Shown piece after piece: positions 9,961-23,229 of a DNA stretch of 64,000 nucleotides (the stretch's first letter is position 1; each line of letters begins with the position of its first letter). This stretch comes from Edaphochlamys debaryana (Eukaryota; Chlorophyta; Chlorophyceae; Chlamydomonadales). The notes under the pieces are model-generated. The model was not told where the DNA came from, made no database searches, and was given only the letters and a program-made list of their open reading frames with translations. Position numbers and translations under genes: made by a program. The stretch lies in the NCBI GenBank assembly GCA_016858145.1, contig JAEHOE010000009.1, positions 248,001 to 312,000 on the forward strand. Direction: 5' to 3'.

Positions 9961-11174
9961 GAATGGATGAGGTTCATTTCACGAGTGGAGTCCCCACCCG
10001 CCGGCGGCCGGTGGTCCGCCTGGGGTCTGTCGGGAGGGGGGGTCCGCAGGGGGTCCATGCACCCCCCCCTGCCCGCCGACCATCCGCGGGGGGCCGGGCG
10101 ATTTCTTGCGGTATGTATGGGGCATGCATTCGCAGGCTACCGCATTGCTGCTGCTAGCCTGGTTATTAGCCTGGCAGGGCGGGGCCGAGCGTGGGTGTCC
10201 CTGCTGGGTGCCCCACCTCCCCCATTCATACCGGCGCAGAGTACGTAGGAGGTAGACGCGCCGGCGTGGCTAAGAGGTAAATAAACATAGCGTGAAGAGA
10301 GATACCCTAGATACCCGTTAAGGGCTGTGTGACCCTCTAAGCCGCGGGCTTTAACCCCCCGTTCAACGGTAGGCGTATGCATAGGGTCAGTCAACAGCAT
10401 TGCGCACAGCCTGGGATTGACCGGGGAGCTTAAAGTCATGCATGCTGTGCATGTAACAAGTCGAGCAGCGTCAGTCGAGAGAAATAAACCTGTCCTCGAC
10501 TGGGGACGTCTAGCTCGTGGGGGCGTAGCCCAAACACGAGTGCCAAAATACACATCGAACACGGTACAAGCACAATGCAGAGTGTATGATTGTTGACATG
10601 CCCCTGGCACTCGGAGTCACTGGATTACCTCCCGCCGGCAACTCTCTGAAACCGTGGAGCAGGGGTGTGTGGCTTTGAGCCCACACCACTCGAACATACA
10701 TGTATGCAGGGCCCAGCCACAGCGGGCGACCAAAGTGCATGCCGGACTAGCCGGACGCTGCCCGGGCCCCGGGGTAATGTGCACCGTGTAGCGGCAGTAG
10801 CGGCAGCGTCCCGGTGCCTTGCCAAGCTCCCGCGGGCCTTGCCCTTCTTGATAGTATGCGCTGGGCATGCACCCTGCCTGGGCGCAGTGCTCTAAGTGCT
10901 CCCAGGCTTAGTCAGGGAGCAGTGCTCTTAAGCCGGGCTGAGGGGAAGTACTAGAAGTACCCAGACAAACGTCCGCCTGTTATTATGGCTGTTACATGGT
11001 GCCTTTCCGATGCCTTTCGGGTCTCATCATGCATGCCACCTCCAAGCATGTCACCTCCAAGCAAGCATGCCCCGCCCTCCAAAGCTCTTCCGTCCACTTC
11101 CTGACGTTAAAAGCACCACTACTGTGCGCCCCGCCGTACCTAAGCCCCGTACCTAATAAGCCTATCTATGTCTT
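9961..11174. other. intergenic, no gene recognised
   Basis: No convincing gene. Contains a G-run-rich stretch (10030-10100) and short direct repeats such as GCATGTCACCTCCAAGCA (about 11035-11065). It ends where the left arm of the large inverted duplication begins. Confidence 0.4.
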
Positions 11175-11358
11175 ATCGTGAACCATACATATGCTAGCAA
11201 TTTGTGCGATTGCGCCCACTCCGTCAAAATGGCAGGCTTCATTGCACATACCAAGATGTGCACGAGCATGTCCGTAACAGTATGAAGATTGACCATGTAC
11301 GACAGCTTGTATCATTTACGTAAACAGCCCGGCTATATTCCACATAATTCGTCCATCT

Positions 11359-14300
11359 TTACTTGTTGCGCACGGCATTGATGTTGGCCGCAAAGGTTCT
11401 TGCGGGGCAGGTGGCGAACTTGAGCTGCAGCTTGTAGCAGGTGCTGATCACGGCCTTGTTGTCCTTCAGGCTGAAGCCCAGCATGTACTTGCCCTCTCCG
11501 GCGTCGTACCTAGATGGTGAAGGGCGGCAAGCAGCTCAAGTCAGTCTGTGTTAGTTCTGTGCATGCCCGCCTCGGCAGATAGCAAGCATGCATGGCTTGA
11601 CGCATTAATAACCTACATGTACACCGGCAGGGCATGCATGCGCGGTAGGTCTGATACCCCTGCCTTCGCCTCCTCATCAGGGCAGTCCTGCTGGCCCCCC
11701 GCCGCCCTGGGCACCCACTTGAGGACACTGGTCAGCGCCGCCGCCGTGGCGTCCACCGCCGTGGGGTCGGGGTCGGTGAAGGTGACGCAGGCGACGGCCA
11801 CAAGCTTGGGGTAGCCAGGCGCAATGATGTTCATGCCGAAGTAGCCACCCATCGACCACTTCAGGGGCAGGTTCTGAGGGTTGGGGCAGAAGGCGGTAGG
11901 TCGGGGAGGATTGTTTAAATTGGGCAGGTCTGCTTAGGCCATCTTCACCCCCTGCTGGGCCCGCCGATAGATAATCACACCAGAGAAGTCAGGAGCGTAT
12001 GTCGGCTAGCTAGCAGGCCTGCTTGATCCCACCTGCTAGCTAGCTAGCTTGGCTAGAGTCACCCGTCTTAACCCACGGCACCCAGGCCGACACACCTGCT
12101 GCGTGGAAACGAGGTTGACCTCAGGGAGGTTCTCCACGGGGGGCAGGAAGCCGCCAAAGTTGCAGGCGGCTGTGAGGCGCAATTGGTGCGGGAAGGAAGG
12201 GTCAGCAGGCAGGCAGGGTCAGGTCCGTGATGGATTATGACGTAGCGCAATGCCTGCCTCGCTGCTTGCTTTTTGTGCCCCCGCCATAACGCCATTCCCA
12301 CGCTCTCGCTTGAGCCCCCGCCTGTACTCACTGACGGTGACGGTAAAGGTGAGGGTTCCAACGTTCCCAGCGGCATCGGTGGCGCTGCACGTGACGGAGG
12401 TCGTGACGAAGGGGAAGGTGGAGCCCGACGGTGGGTTGCAGACGGGCCTGATGACGGGGGTCCCCGCGTCGGTGACCAGAGGGGTGAAGGTCACGACCGC
12501 ACCAGACTCGCCGGTGGCGTCAACGGCGATGTTGGCCTGGCTGATGACGGGCTTGGTGGAGTCGACTGTTTCGGGTCGGGTGGGTGACGGGAAACATAAG
12601 AGGCAAGGGCGGTGAGGTCCTGTGGTGGAAATCAATGAAGCAATGTACAGCGCCCACAAATGCCCTAGGTGGCAAACCCTTCCTGCCATCCAGCACCCCT
12701 TAGTACTGGCTGCCCCACTTGCACTGCAGAGTGTGTTTACTCACCCACAGTCACCACGAAGGAAGCGGACACCGAGTTGCCAGCAGCATCCGCGGCCGTG
12801 CAGGTCACCGTAGTGGCACCGATGGCAAAGAGGGTGTTGGAGGCGGGCGTGCAGCTGGCCGTCGCTCCAACGGCGTCGGTTGCGGTTGGCGCGGTGTAAG
12901 TTACGGTGGCGCCAGTGGGACCAGTGGCCTCGGCTGCTACGTTGCTCGAAATGGTGAGCACGGGCGCTGTGTTATCGGCTGCACGGTGCGTGGGGAGCAC
13001 GGGGACGGCATGAGAGGGCTGAGTCAGTCCGCTTGACAGCTGACAGATGAAGGGAGTGGGCATCAGGGTACCTCCTGAATCTGTTTGCGCCTCTGGTCCG
13101 CCGGTACATGCAGAGGTGGGCCCAAGGATTGACCCTATGCCGCCGTGCTAAACGTCATCTACCGCATAGCAAGTACCAGTCGTGCCTGGGAGTAGCTCTT
13201 TCGTCTATAATCCGCAACGCTTCTACGCCTGGCTTGCTGCTGCGCATTGGGGACGGCGGGCACTCACCCACAGTCACCACGAAGGAAGCGGACACCGAGT
13301 TGCCAGCAGCATCCGCGGCCGTGCAGGTCACCGTAGTGGCACCGATGGCAAAGAGGGTGTTGGAGGCGGGCGTGCAGCTGGCCGTCGCTCCAACGGCGTC
13401 GGTTGCGGTGGGGGCGGTGTACGTTACGGTGGCGCCAGTGGGACCAGTGGCCTCGGCTGCTACGTTGCTCGAAATGGTGAGCACGGGCGCTGTGTTATCG
13501 GCTGCACGGTGCGTGGGGAGCACGGGGACGGCATGAGAGGGCTGAGTCAGTCCGCTTGACAGCTGACAGATGAAGGGAGTGGGCATCAGGGTACCTCCTG
13601 AATCTGTTTGCGCCTCTGGTCCGCCGGTACATGCAGAGGTGGGCCCAAGGATTGACCCTATGCCGCCGTGCTAAACGTCATCTACCGCATAGCAAGTACC
13701 AGTCGTGCCTGGGAGTAGCTCTTTCGTCTATAATCCGCAACGCTTCTACGCCTGGCTTGCTGCTGCGCATTGGGGACGGCGGGCACTCACCCACAGTCAC
13801 CACGAAGGAAGCGGACACCGAGTTGCCAGCAGCATCCGCGGCCGTGCAGGTCACCGTAGTGGCACCGATGGCAAAGAGGGTGTTGGAGGCGGGCGTGCAG
13901 CTGGCCGTCGCTCCAACGGCGTCGGTTGCGGTGGGGGCGGTGTACGTTACGGTGGCGCCAGTGGGACCAGTGGCCTCGGCTGCTACGTTGCTCGAAATGG
14001 TGAGCACGGGCGCTGTGTTATCGGCTGCACGGTGCGTGGGGAGCACGGGGACGGCATGAGAGGGCTGAGTCAGTCCGCTTGACAGCTGACAGATGAAGGG
14101 AGTGGGCATCAGGGTACCTCCTGAATCTGCTTGCGCCTCTGGTCCGCCGGTACATGCAGAGGTGGGCCCAAGGATTGACCCTATGCCGCCGTGCTAAACG
14201 TCATCTACCGCATAGCAAGTACCAGTCGTGCCTGGGAGTAGCTCTTTCGTCTATAATCCGCAACGCTCCTACGCCTGGCTTGCTGCTGCGCATTGGGGAC

Positions 14301-17300
14301 GGCGGGCACTCACCCACAGTCACCACGAAGGAAGCGGACACCGAGTTGCCAGCAGCATCCGCGGCCGTGCAGGTCACCGTAGTGGCACCGATGGCAAAGA
14401 GGGTGTTGGAGGCGGGCGTGCAGCTGGCCGTCGCTCCAACGGCGTCGGTTGCGGTTGGCGCGGTGTACGTTACGGTGGCGCCAGTGGGGCCAGTGGCCTC
14501 GGCTGCTACGTTGCTCGAAATGGTGAGCACGGGCGCTGTGTTATCGGCTGCACGGTGCGTGGGGAGCACGGGGACGGCATGAGAGGGCTGAGTCAGTCCG
14601 CTTGACAGCTGACAGATGAAGGGAGTGGGCATCAGGGTACCTCCTGAATCTGTTTGCGCCTCTGGTCCGCCGGTACATGCAGAGGTGGGCCCAAGGATTG
14701 ACCCTATGCCGCCGTGCTAAACGTCATCTACCGCATAGCAAGTACCAGTCGTGCCTGGGAGTAGCTCTTTCGTCTATAATCCGCAACGCTTCTACGCCTG
14801 GCTTGCTGCTGCGCATTGGGGACGGCGGGCACTCACCCACGGTAACCACGAAGGAAGCGGACACCGAGTTGCCAGCAGCATCCGCGGCCGTGCAGGTCAC
14901 CGTAGTGGCACCGATGGCAAAGAGGGTGTTGGAGGCGGGCGTGCAGCTGGCCGTCGCCCCAACGGCGTCGGTTGCGGTGGGGGCGGTGTACGTTACGGTG
15001 GCGCCAGTGGGACCAGTGGCCTCGGCTGCTACGTTGCTCGAAATGGTGAGCACGGGCGCTGTGTTATCGGCTGCACGGTGCGTGGGGAGCACGGGGACGG
15101 CATGAGAGGGCTGAGTCAGTCCGCTTGACAGCTGACAGATGAAGGGAGTGGGCATCAGGGTACCTCCTGAATCTGCTTGCGCCTCTGGTCCGCCGGTACA
15201 TGCAGAGGTGGGCCCAAGGATTGACCCTATGCCGCCGTGCTAAACGTCATCTACCGCATAGCAAGTACCAGTCGTGCCTGGGAGTAGCTCTTTCGTCTAT
15301 AATCCGCAACGCTTCTACGCCTGGCTTGCTGCTGCGCATTGGGGACGGCGGGCACTCACCCACGGTAACCACGAAGGAAGCGGACACCGAGTTGCCAGCA
15401 GCATCCGCGGCCGTGCAGGTCACCGTAGTGGCACCGATGGCAAAGAGGGTGTTGGAGGCGGGCGTGCAGCTGGCCGTCGCCCCAACGGCGTCGGTTGCGG
15501 TGGGGGCGGTGTACGTTACGGTGGCGCCAGTGGGACCAGTGGCCTCGGCTGCTACGTTGCTCGAAATGGTGAGCACGGGCGCTGTGTTATCGGCTGCACG
15601 GTGCGTGGGGAGCACGGGGACGGCATGAGAGGGCTGAGTCAGTCCGCTTGACAGCTGACAGATGAAGGGAGTGGGCATCAGGGTACCTCCTGAATCTGCT
15701 TGCGCCTCTGGTCCGCCGGTACATGCAGAGGTGGGCCCAAGGATTGACCCTATGCCGCCGTGCTAAACGTCATCTACCGCATAGCAAGTACCAGTCGTGC
15801 CTGGGAGTAGCTCTTTCGTCTATAATCTGCAACGCTCCTACCCCTGGCTTGCTGCTGCGCATTGGGGACGGCGGGCACTCACCCACAGTCACCACGAAGG
15901 AAGCGGACACCGAGTTGCCAGCAGCATCCGCGGCCGTGCAGGTCACCGTAGTGGCACCGATGGCAAAGAGGGTGTTGGAGGCGGGCGTGCAGCTGGCCGT
16001 CGCTCCAACGGCGTCGGTTGCGGTGGGGGCGGTGTACGTTACGGTGGCGCCAGTGGGACCAGTGGCCTCGGCTGCTACGTTGCTCGAAATGGTGAGCACG
16101 GGCGCTGTGTTATCGGCTGCACGGTGCGTGGGGAGCACGGGGACGGCATGAGAGGGCTGAGTCAGTCCGCTTGACAGCTGACAGATGAAGGGAGTGGGCA
16201 TCAGGGTACCTCCTGAATCTGTTTGCGCCTCTGGTCCGCCGGTACATGCAGAGGTGGGCCCAAGGATTGACCCTATGCCGCCGTGCTAAACGTCATCTAC
16301 CGCATAGCAAGTACCAGTCGTGCCTGGGAGTAGCTCTTTCGTCTATAATCCGCAACGCTTCTACGCCTGGCTTGCTGCTGCGCATTGGGGACGGCGGGCA
16401 CTCACCCACAGTCACCACGAAGGAAGCGGACACCGAGTTGCCAGCAGCATCCGCGGCCGTGCAGGTCACCGTAGTGGCACCGATGGCAAAGAGGGTGTTG
16501 GAGGCGGGCGTGCAGCTGGCCGTCGCTCCAACGGCGTCGGTTGCGGTGGGGGCGGTGTACGTTACGGTGGCGCCAGTGGGACCAGTGGCCTCGGCTGCTA
16601 CGTTGCTCGAAATGGTGAGCACGGGCGCTGTGTTATCGGCTGCACGGGTTGGGTAGGGTGGCGATGGGTTGTAGGACAGTAATAATAATAATGCTGGGTG
16701 CGTGGGCGGTGCGTGTCTGTACGTAGGCTCTCGCTGGATTAGCCAAATCCCAGGGTCACGGAGCTAAACATTCAGCTCTTGACTTGCTTTGTTCATTGGC
16801 TAGCTACCTGCTGGTTTCCTGCTGCCGCGCACACGGCCACAGCGCAGACTCACCGACTGTGACCGTGAAGGAGGCGGATGCCGAGTTGCCGGCGGCGTCT
16901 GTGGCCGTGCACCTCACGGTGGTGGTGCCGATTGGGAACAAGCTGCCAGAGGCGGGCATGCAGGAGGGGTTGATGGCGCCGTCGACGTTATCGGTGGCCG
17001 AGGCACCGCTGTACGTGACGGTGGCTCCGGACGGTCCGGCAGCCTCAGCCGTAACGGCAGCAGGTGCGGTGACGACTGGCGCAATCGTGTCGGCTGCAGC
17101 CTTCACCTCATACTGGAAGGTAGCGGTGGTCTGCAGGTTAGAGTTGTCGATGACCACAAGCTGGAAGGCGCCGAAGCCGATGGCAGCAGTAGAGGGAGTC
17201 CAGATGAAGGTGCTGACGAGAGGAGCAGGCCCTGAAGTGCCGGCTAGGCTGGACAAACCGTAAGCAATTGGGGGTAGGGAGGCCGTCACAGCAGTGAGGG

Positions 17301-19683
17301 CGCCGCCATCTTGGTCCGTGGAGGTGAAGGTCACCTGAGAGTGAACGGAGAGAGCACTAGCTTCACTCTTTATTCCACTCATCCGTACGCAGCACAAAGT
17401 AGGGCACCGCCCAATCACGTGAATCAGGGTAATCAGGGCGTGTCTGGACTTACAGTGTAGGTGGTGCCCACGATGAAAGTGAGGGTCGTCCCAGCGGACA
17501 CCGTTTGGCCAGCATACGACACGACGGTTGAGGGGGGGTTGTTGTTGACAGCGGCGCTGCTGACCTCCTGCAGTTTGCGAAGGGCACGCAACAACAAATT
17601 GGTCAGCCGGTGGCACAGAGCATGCAAGCAGCAACAACAAATTGGTCAGCCGGTGGCACAGAGCAAGCAGCAGGCGAGGCTCTCGAGCAAGGGGAGTAGG
17701 TGCATAGCTCGCTGGGTAACAAGTACGCACGGGCAGCACTGCTTGATGTTCACTCCTGCGTACGTGAACTCACGAGAATGAAGTCATGGTCGACATAGGC
17801 TGAGCCAGTGGTGAGGCGCACGGTGACGGGAGCCAGGTTCGTAGGGCTGCGTGCAGCGTCGGCCCAGAACACCCTACATTCGAAACACACATTGGGCTTG
17901 TAAGGTTGCAGGCGCAAGGAAGGTTGAGAGCAGCAAGCAGTAGAGCAAGGAAAGGAGCCTAGCTACCTGCAGCCACCGGACTCAGGAGTGACGCTGAGCT
18001 CTCCAAAAGGGGATCCAAGGCCTCCAGCAACCAGGTTGCAGGTGACGGCCCCGGGTGAGGATACGGGCAGGAACACCGAGGCAGGGGCCTGATCATCAGA
18101 TGGGTGGGACGGGGAAATATGCACAGAAGATATACGTCAGCATGCATGCCTGCAGCAAGAGGCAGCAGGTGAGGAAGCAGATGCATGAGTGGCTCACTAG
18201 CCGTTTGAGTGCGAAGCTGCCCATCGCTCGCTAAGTAGGCTTCTGCTGGCTGAGGAACCAACCACTCAGCAGCCGCGCGCTGTAAACGTCAGATTGAATC
18301 CCGCCTACCATCTGCTTGTCTTACCGGTCCGACTGGGCTGCACTAGCTGCACGGTGGCTGGTGGCTGAGACAATTACTTACGACTAACCCCCCACCTACC
18401 CCCATGCCTTGGGCAGCATGCAGGCGATCGACTGGTTCCCCGGGCCGTGCCCTTGCACACTCGCTTGCCTGGCACTCTTGCCTTTTTACCCCCCACCTAC
18501 TTCTCACCTCCTCCCACTGACACAGGCCACCCACGCACAGTCCCCCACAGTCACCCACAGTCCCCCACGTCTCCAGCAGTGCACACCACACGCCCCGACC
18601 ACACGAACCACAGCACATACACCACACCACACCATAGTTCACCCCTGGCACCCACCGCATTTGAAGCGGTCCGCGCGATTTGCATGATGGCAGGTGAGAG
18701 TGCAGAAGGTGATGACGTCATGCTTGGGTCGAACCGGGTGTAGAGATCCCAGGCTGCGTTGGCGCCGTACACAAGGGTGCCGATGCGAGCGCTCGACGAA
18801 GCTCGGAAGGTGCAGGGGCCAGTTGGCTTGGAGAAGGTACGCACGGTCCTGCGGCCAAGTGCATGGGGCGAAGCAACTTAATAAGAGCGAGACGTGCCGC
18901 GGCGAGCTGGTTCGGCACATACACAGCTCATACAGCTTGGGGGGGGGGGGGGGGGGGGGCTGTAGCATGCCACCTCGTTCACTGCCTGTTTGAGATGCAC
19001 TCGCTCTACGCTGCAGGCGTGGAAGAGTGCCAGCATTCGTTGATGCGTCATACATCTCACACAGACATCGCTCCGTCATACCGCCGGTTTTCGTCATACC
19101 CAGCGGGTCGCACATGAAACAGCAAGAAGCACACTATGCGTTCGACACATGGGGCTTGGTTTTGGGGTGCAGGCGCATTTCTGATTCGGCGATGATGACA
19201 GTAGTCACGCGTTTCGCCCAAGTAACGCATCGTGCCACAAGGCTCGTGTTGCTGCCCTGTTGCACCCACCTCAACGTGGTGTACCCGGAGCCCGTAAAGA
19301 TGGCGTCGCCGGGAACGTTGTGTTGAATGCTCGCGCCATTACTGCAGTCTGAGGTGTAGAGGAGCGAAGATACCAGGTCGAACCTGGGGCACATGCAGAG
19401 AAGAGTTTGATGCCTGGAGCAAGCTGTCGTTGCCGGAGTGGCCAATCGGACAGGCGATAACCGTGAGGCACTCTTTGCCACTCGCTCGTCCGCCGGGCAC
19501 CCCCCCGCCCCGCCCCCCAAGCACCCACCGCCATGACGATACGAGAGTCAGCTCGAGCTGGTCGCCAGGGGTGATGCGCCAGGTAAGGCTGCCACCGCGA
19601 AAGTGAGACGCGGAGGCGACCGCGGCAAACAGCGCCAAGGTAATCGCGAGGACCGCGCGGACCGGCGGTAGGGCGTGTGCCAT
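11359..19683 (-). CDS. secreted HYR-domain protein, long copy (10 HYR domains)
   Basis: Predicted extracellular protein of about 1254 residues with a signal peptide (MAHALPPVRAVLAITLALFAAVASA cleavage region, then SHFRGGSLTWR). Exons in order: 19529-19683, 19270-19383, 18656-18848, 17967-18088, 17774-17873, 17454-17567, 16854-17334, eight 234-nt exons (16406, 15883, 15360, 14837, 14314, 13791, 13268 and 12745 as lower ends), 12332-12565, 12096-12169, 11719-11873, 11359-11509. Phases agree throughout. Exon 7 holds a beta-rich segment and the first HYR domain. Nine phase-1 exons follow, each one HYR domain (VTCTAADAAGNS signature). The C-terminal domain ends in FAANINAVRNK. The exon 13 donor is uncertain: AA|GTGGGT is used here because it keeps phase, but in-frame sequence runs on past it. 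HYR domains are Ig-like adhesion modules, so a matrix or cell-wall role is inferred. Confidence 0.85.
12745..16639 (-). repeat. 523-bp HYR exon+intron tandem array, eight units
   Basis: Eight 234-nt exons spaced exactly 523 bp apart (lower ends 12745, 13268, 13791, 14314, 14837, 15360, 15883, 16406), separated by 289-nt introns. Units differ at only a few sites, for example CACAGTCACC/CACGGTAACC near the exon end, GTGGGGGCGG/GTTGGCGCGG, and single-base changes in the intron. Every exon is phase 1-1, so unit number can change without a frameshift. Confidence 0.97.
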
Positions 19684-19784
19684 TTTGCCGAGTGAGAGTA
19701 TTGTGGCCCAACTTCGAGTTCAGCGTGAGATTGTATAAGCCTGTTGCGCCTGGCTCAGCCTCAAGTATGAGCCCGGCACTGGCT

Positions 19785-20041
19785 GGACGAGCCGGAATGA
19801 GGCGGGGTCTGTCGTAGTTGTGGCCTGGACCTTCTCGCCAAACACGCGCTGCTGTAGCTGCACACGACTTCGCTGGGTTGGACGGGTGTACAAGCACTTG
19901 CCCTCAAGGCTGACTGTTTGCACTGTTCGGATGCGCCCCGTTCGTTCTCTTCTTAATCGCACTGGACGAGCCGGCGGTATGATGGCCGAGTCTGTCGTAG
20001 TTTAGGCCTGGAGATACCCCGCCTCTTCTCGCCAAACACGC
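19785..20041 (-). repeat. partial duplication of the left-arm upstream region
   Basis: A segment around 19785-19848 (GGACGAGCCGGAATGAGG...CTTCTCGCCAAACACGC) recurs at about 19965-20041 with small changes (GGACGAGCCGGCGGTATGATG...CTTCTCGCCAAACACGC), about 190 bp farther from the start codon. The right arm has only one copy, so the putative 5' regulatory DNA differs between the two genes. Confidence 0.75.
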
Positions 20042-22142
20042 CATGCCGAACTCGCCGTAGTTGCGGTCTCTCTATAATATTGGGCGCTTGACGGCGCGCT
20101 GTTTGGATGCTTCCTGTCGTTCTGGTCTCGGCCATACCGGCAGTGCACCTACCGCGCTCCCCCGCCGTTGACACGTGTTTATGCCATCCAGCATGCTCCC
20201 GCCCCTGGCCTTCCACTTTCAACTCCCAAAATGCGACGATATCGCCACGACGCGGTGACCCAGACCCAGGCGCCACGTGGCATAGAAATAGAAATACCTA
20301 ACGCCGGGTTACCCCTGGCGTGGGTTAAGGAGGGCGGGTTGGTTAGACCCGCCACCATGGCAGTAAGGAAGTGCCTCCGCACCCTTTTGCTCATCCTGGC
20401 CGAAGGGTCCTGTAGGTTTTCATGATGCTTTTGAGGCGGCTCACCGCGTGCCGGTGTAGGCTGTGGCAGCAGGCTTTTGCCTCGGGGGCCGTGACGCCCA
20501 GGGTCTTAAGCAGGGGATTAAGGGCCACGTGGCATACACGCACGCATCAAGGCGTGAACGCGGACCAGCTGAAGCAAGGGCCAGGTCTCGTAAAACCCTC
20601 TAATTCGCAGAGATAGAGCTCGCCCATCAGGGTTGCTGTTGAATCCAGACTCCCATGTGCTGCGCGGTCGCACACCAGTGTGGGGCCAGCTGGGTGGCAT
20701 GGGCGAGGTGGATGCAGGAGTAAAGGCAGGGGTGAAGCCGGGCTGATCTGGGGGCAACGGTGGCTGGAGGCGTCCAGATGATCCCAGGCAGCAGTGCAGG
20801 GGCGGGCACAGCAGTGCAGGAGCGCGACCCGGAGGCTTACATCACCGGAAGGCGGGCACAGAGCGCGCTAGGGGCACAGGGAGCTCGGGTTGGTTGAGGG
20901 GTTCGGGGCGCAGGGTGAGGGGGGCGGGGGGGGAACATGGGGAAGAGGGCTGAAGGGGCGCAGAGAACGTGAGGGGCAAAACAAAGCTTTGCGGGGGCCC
21001 CTGGGGATGGCGTTGGGGGTGTGGATGGGGAGCAGGGGGCGGGAGGCTGAGGGGTCCGGGGCACGGGGGGTGGGGGTGCGGGGGGCGAGCGGGCACGCGG
21101 CTGTGCACCCGGCCTGCGGGGGCCGGGCCGGGGGCAGGGGGGCGAGGATGGTACACAAGCAGGTGACAGGAACATGCCAGATACGGCTTCGTGGAGGTGG
21201 CGGGGGGGCTGTGGGTGCGGTGGGGGCGAGGGGAGGGGAGGGCCGAGGGGTGCCGGCGGGCGACGGGCACGCACGCACCGGCCAAGGGGGGCCAGGCCGA
21301 CTGGAGGATTCCAACTCCCGCGACTCCCGCGAGGAGGCAGGGGCACAGGGGGGAGAGGGCACGGGATGGGGCGCGGTTGTTGCCCCTTTGCTAGGGGCCC
21401 AAGCTGTGGACTGGCGCGTTGGCCAGCATGCCCAACAGCCCGCATTGGCCGCCCGCATTGCCCGCAGTAACCCACCAACCGACACGGCCACGGCTGCGGC
21501 TTGATAACCCACTGCCAGCTCTGAAGCCGAAGTTGAGTGTGGCGCCGCTGGGCGGGCGGCGGTAGCGAATGAAGGCGTGGGCAAAGGCAAACTGAAGGCG
21601 TGGGAGGGAGGGCCGCGGGGCTGCCGGGCGCAGCATCCTCCACCAGAGCCCTGCTAAAGGCCACGTATGGCACCCACGAAAGGCAGCAGCGTGGCTGGGA
21701 CCAAATAGACCAAACCCAGTGCCGGTGGTTGGGCCGCTGTGGTGTTGTTGATGAAGAGAGCCCCAGCAGGGCTGGTCACGTGGGAAAGGTGGAGCTGGAG
21801 CGCGGGAGCCGCCTGCGCCTCCAAGGCGCGAGAGGGAGTCCCTGCGGTCGCGCACAAGTGTAGTGGGGGACGAGGCGTTTAGCTCCGGCACAGCCGGAGT
21901 CTGCGGGCGATAGATGTGTGCCTGCACGGCGGGACGCAAGGACGACGGGACACGGGCAGCACGGGAGTCAGAGAGGTGGCATGCGTCCCAACGTCAGGCA
22001 TTTGGCCGTTAACAAACTATCTAGGTAAAGGGTCGTTAACGCTCGAGGCTACCTAGCTAGATGGTGGTCAGAGCTGCTGTGGGGTTGCTCGATGGGACCG
22101 GCACCACGGCTCCAGGGGATGCTGACATGCCATGTCAGGCCC

Positions 22143-22169
22143 GGTTACCCGGGGAAGGGCCGGGTAACC
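22143..22169. repeat. 10-bp inverted repeat (hairpin)
   Basis: GGTTACCCGG at 22143-22152 and CCGGGTAACC at 22160-22169 with a 7-nt loop. Related GGTTACCGGGC-type sequence recurs near 22540. Function unknown. Confidence 0.6.
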
Positions 22170-23229
22170 TTAAGATACCGCGGGTGCTCCCCGCCCTCTG
22201 CCGCAACTCGGCCAACCTGCAGCCTCCCAGCCTCTGCAATAACGGTGTGGATCCGGAGGTAGACCGACACAGCAGGCTGATAGCTGTCGAGAAAGCAAGG
22301 GAAGAAACAGCGGAGGCGCGCGCGACTCATGTGCGGGCTGCAGTGCATGGCAATGTGGCCTAATGTGGGCTTAGCAGCATGGCAGTGTCTGAAATCAAAG
22401 CCAGCAGCTGTCCCACGCTGCTTGGCATAAATTTGGGTGAATGAAGAGCTATGCGAAGCGGGGTAACCAGTGATGTTTTCTAAGGGTCGACCCGGTTGCC
22501 TGGTCGGCCGTAACCGGGTTGAGCCGCCCGCTACCCGCGGGTTACCGGGCAAATGACTGACGTAGGGCGTGGCAAGGCGGGATCTGGCTGCATGGGCCGA
22601 CAAGCAAGGCCGGCAAGATTAGCAAGAACTCGCCAGCCTGCCATAGTAATCAATTCTCAGTACCCATTGCGTTTAAGGACGCAGTAGTGCAAGGCAGGCT
22701 TAGGACGGACCATATGGCGGGGACCAGGGCGGAGCGCTCCAGGTGGCCACTTGCCGGCCCGCCGCCCATCCTCACCGCCGGCACACTTGTGATTGAAAGC
22801 ACGTGCCTTTGTTCGTCCATCGATCGTCGGCCCAGGGCCGGGGGGAGGGGATACAACCAAGCAACGTTTCCCTATACATATCATACCCCGAAGTTATCCG
22901 CCCCCCCGGGCCTGGACTGGACTGCTGGCCGCGTGCACCATCCATTGGCGCGCGCGCTGGGGGCGGAGCCGTTCTTTCATCAGAGCTCGGTGGGTGCGGA
23001 ACATACAGCTGCCGTGCACCCGGCCTGCGGGGGCCGGGCCGGCCCCCCATTGAACCATCCCCTGATGAGGACTTGATGAGGCATCATGCTTGTGTGCCCG
23101 CGTTGGTGGAGCGGCAGCTGGTATTACGTGTTATCAGCAGGGGAGGGTGCACCGCAACTCTCTCGGGAGGGGGCACGGTGTGGCCGATCGAAAGTGCCTG
23201 CCAAGCAACGACAGAAAGTGGAGAAACTA

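Larger units (their letters stand above)
11175..19952 (-). repeat. inverted duplication, left arm
   Basis: The reverse complement of this segment matches 23650-29990 across exons, introns, about 270 bp upstream of the start codon and about 190 bp downstream of the stop codon. Inner boundaries lie near 19952 and 23650, just beyond CGAACGGGGCGCATCCGAAC. Outer similarity fades near 11175 and 29990. The left arm is longer (about 8.8 kb against 6.3 kb), mainly because it holds five more 523-bp HYR units. Confidence 0.9.

Noticed and set aside
13108..16682. Recurring plus-strand frames of 120-142 codons across the left HYR array
   Set aside because: They are antisense to the HYR exons and introns, repeat with the 523-bp unit, and run through splice sites. 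The minus-strand model has correct phases and known domains.
20837..21673. 278-codon Pro-rich minus-strand frame in the palindrome spacer
   Set aside because: Translation of a G-rich block; three overlapping Pro-rich frames on the same strand show it is compositional.
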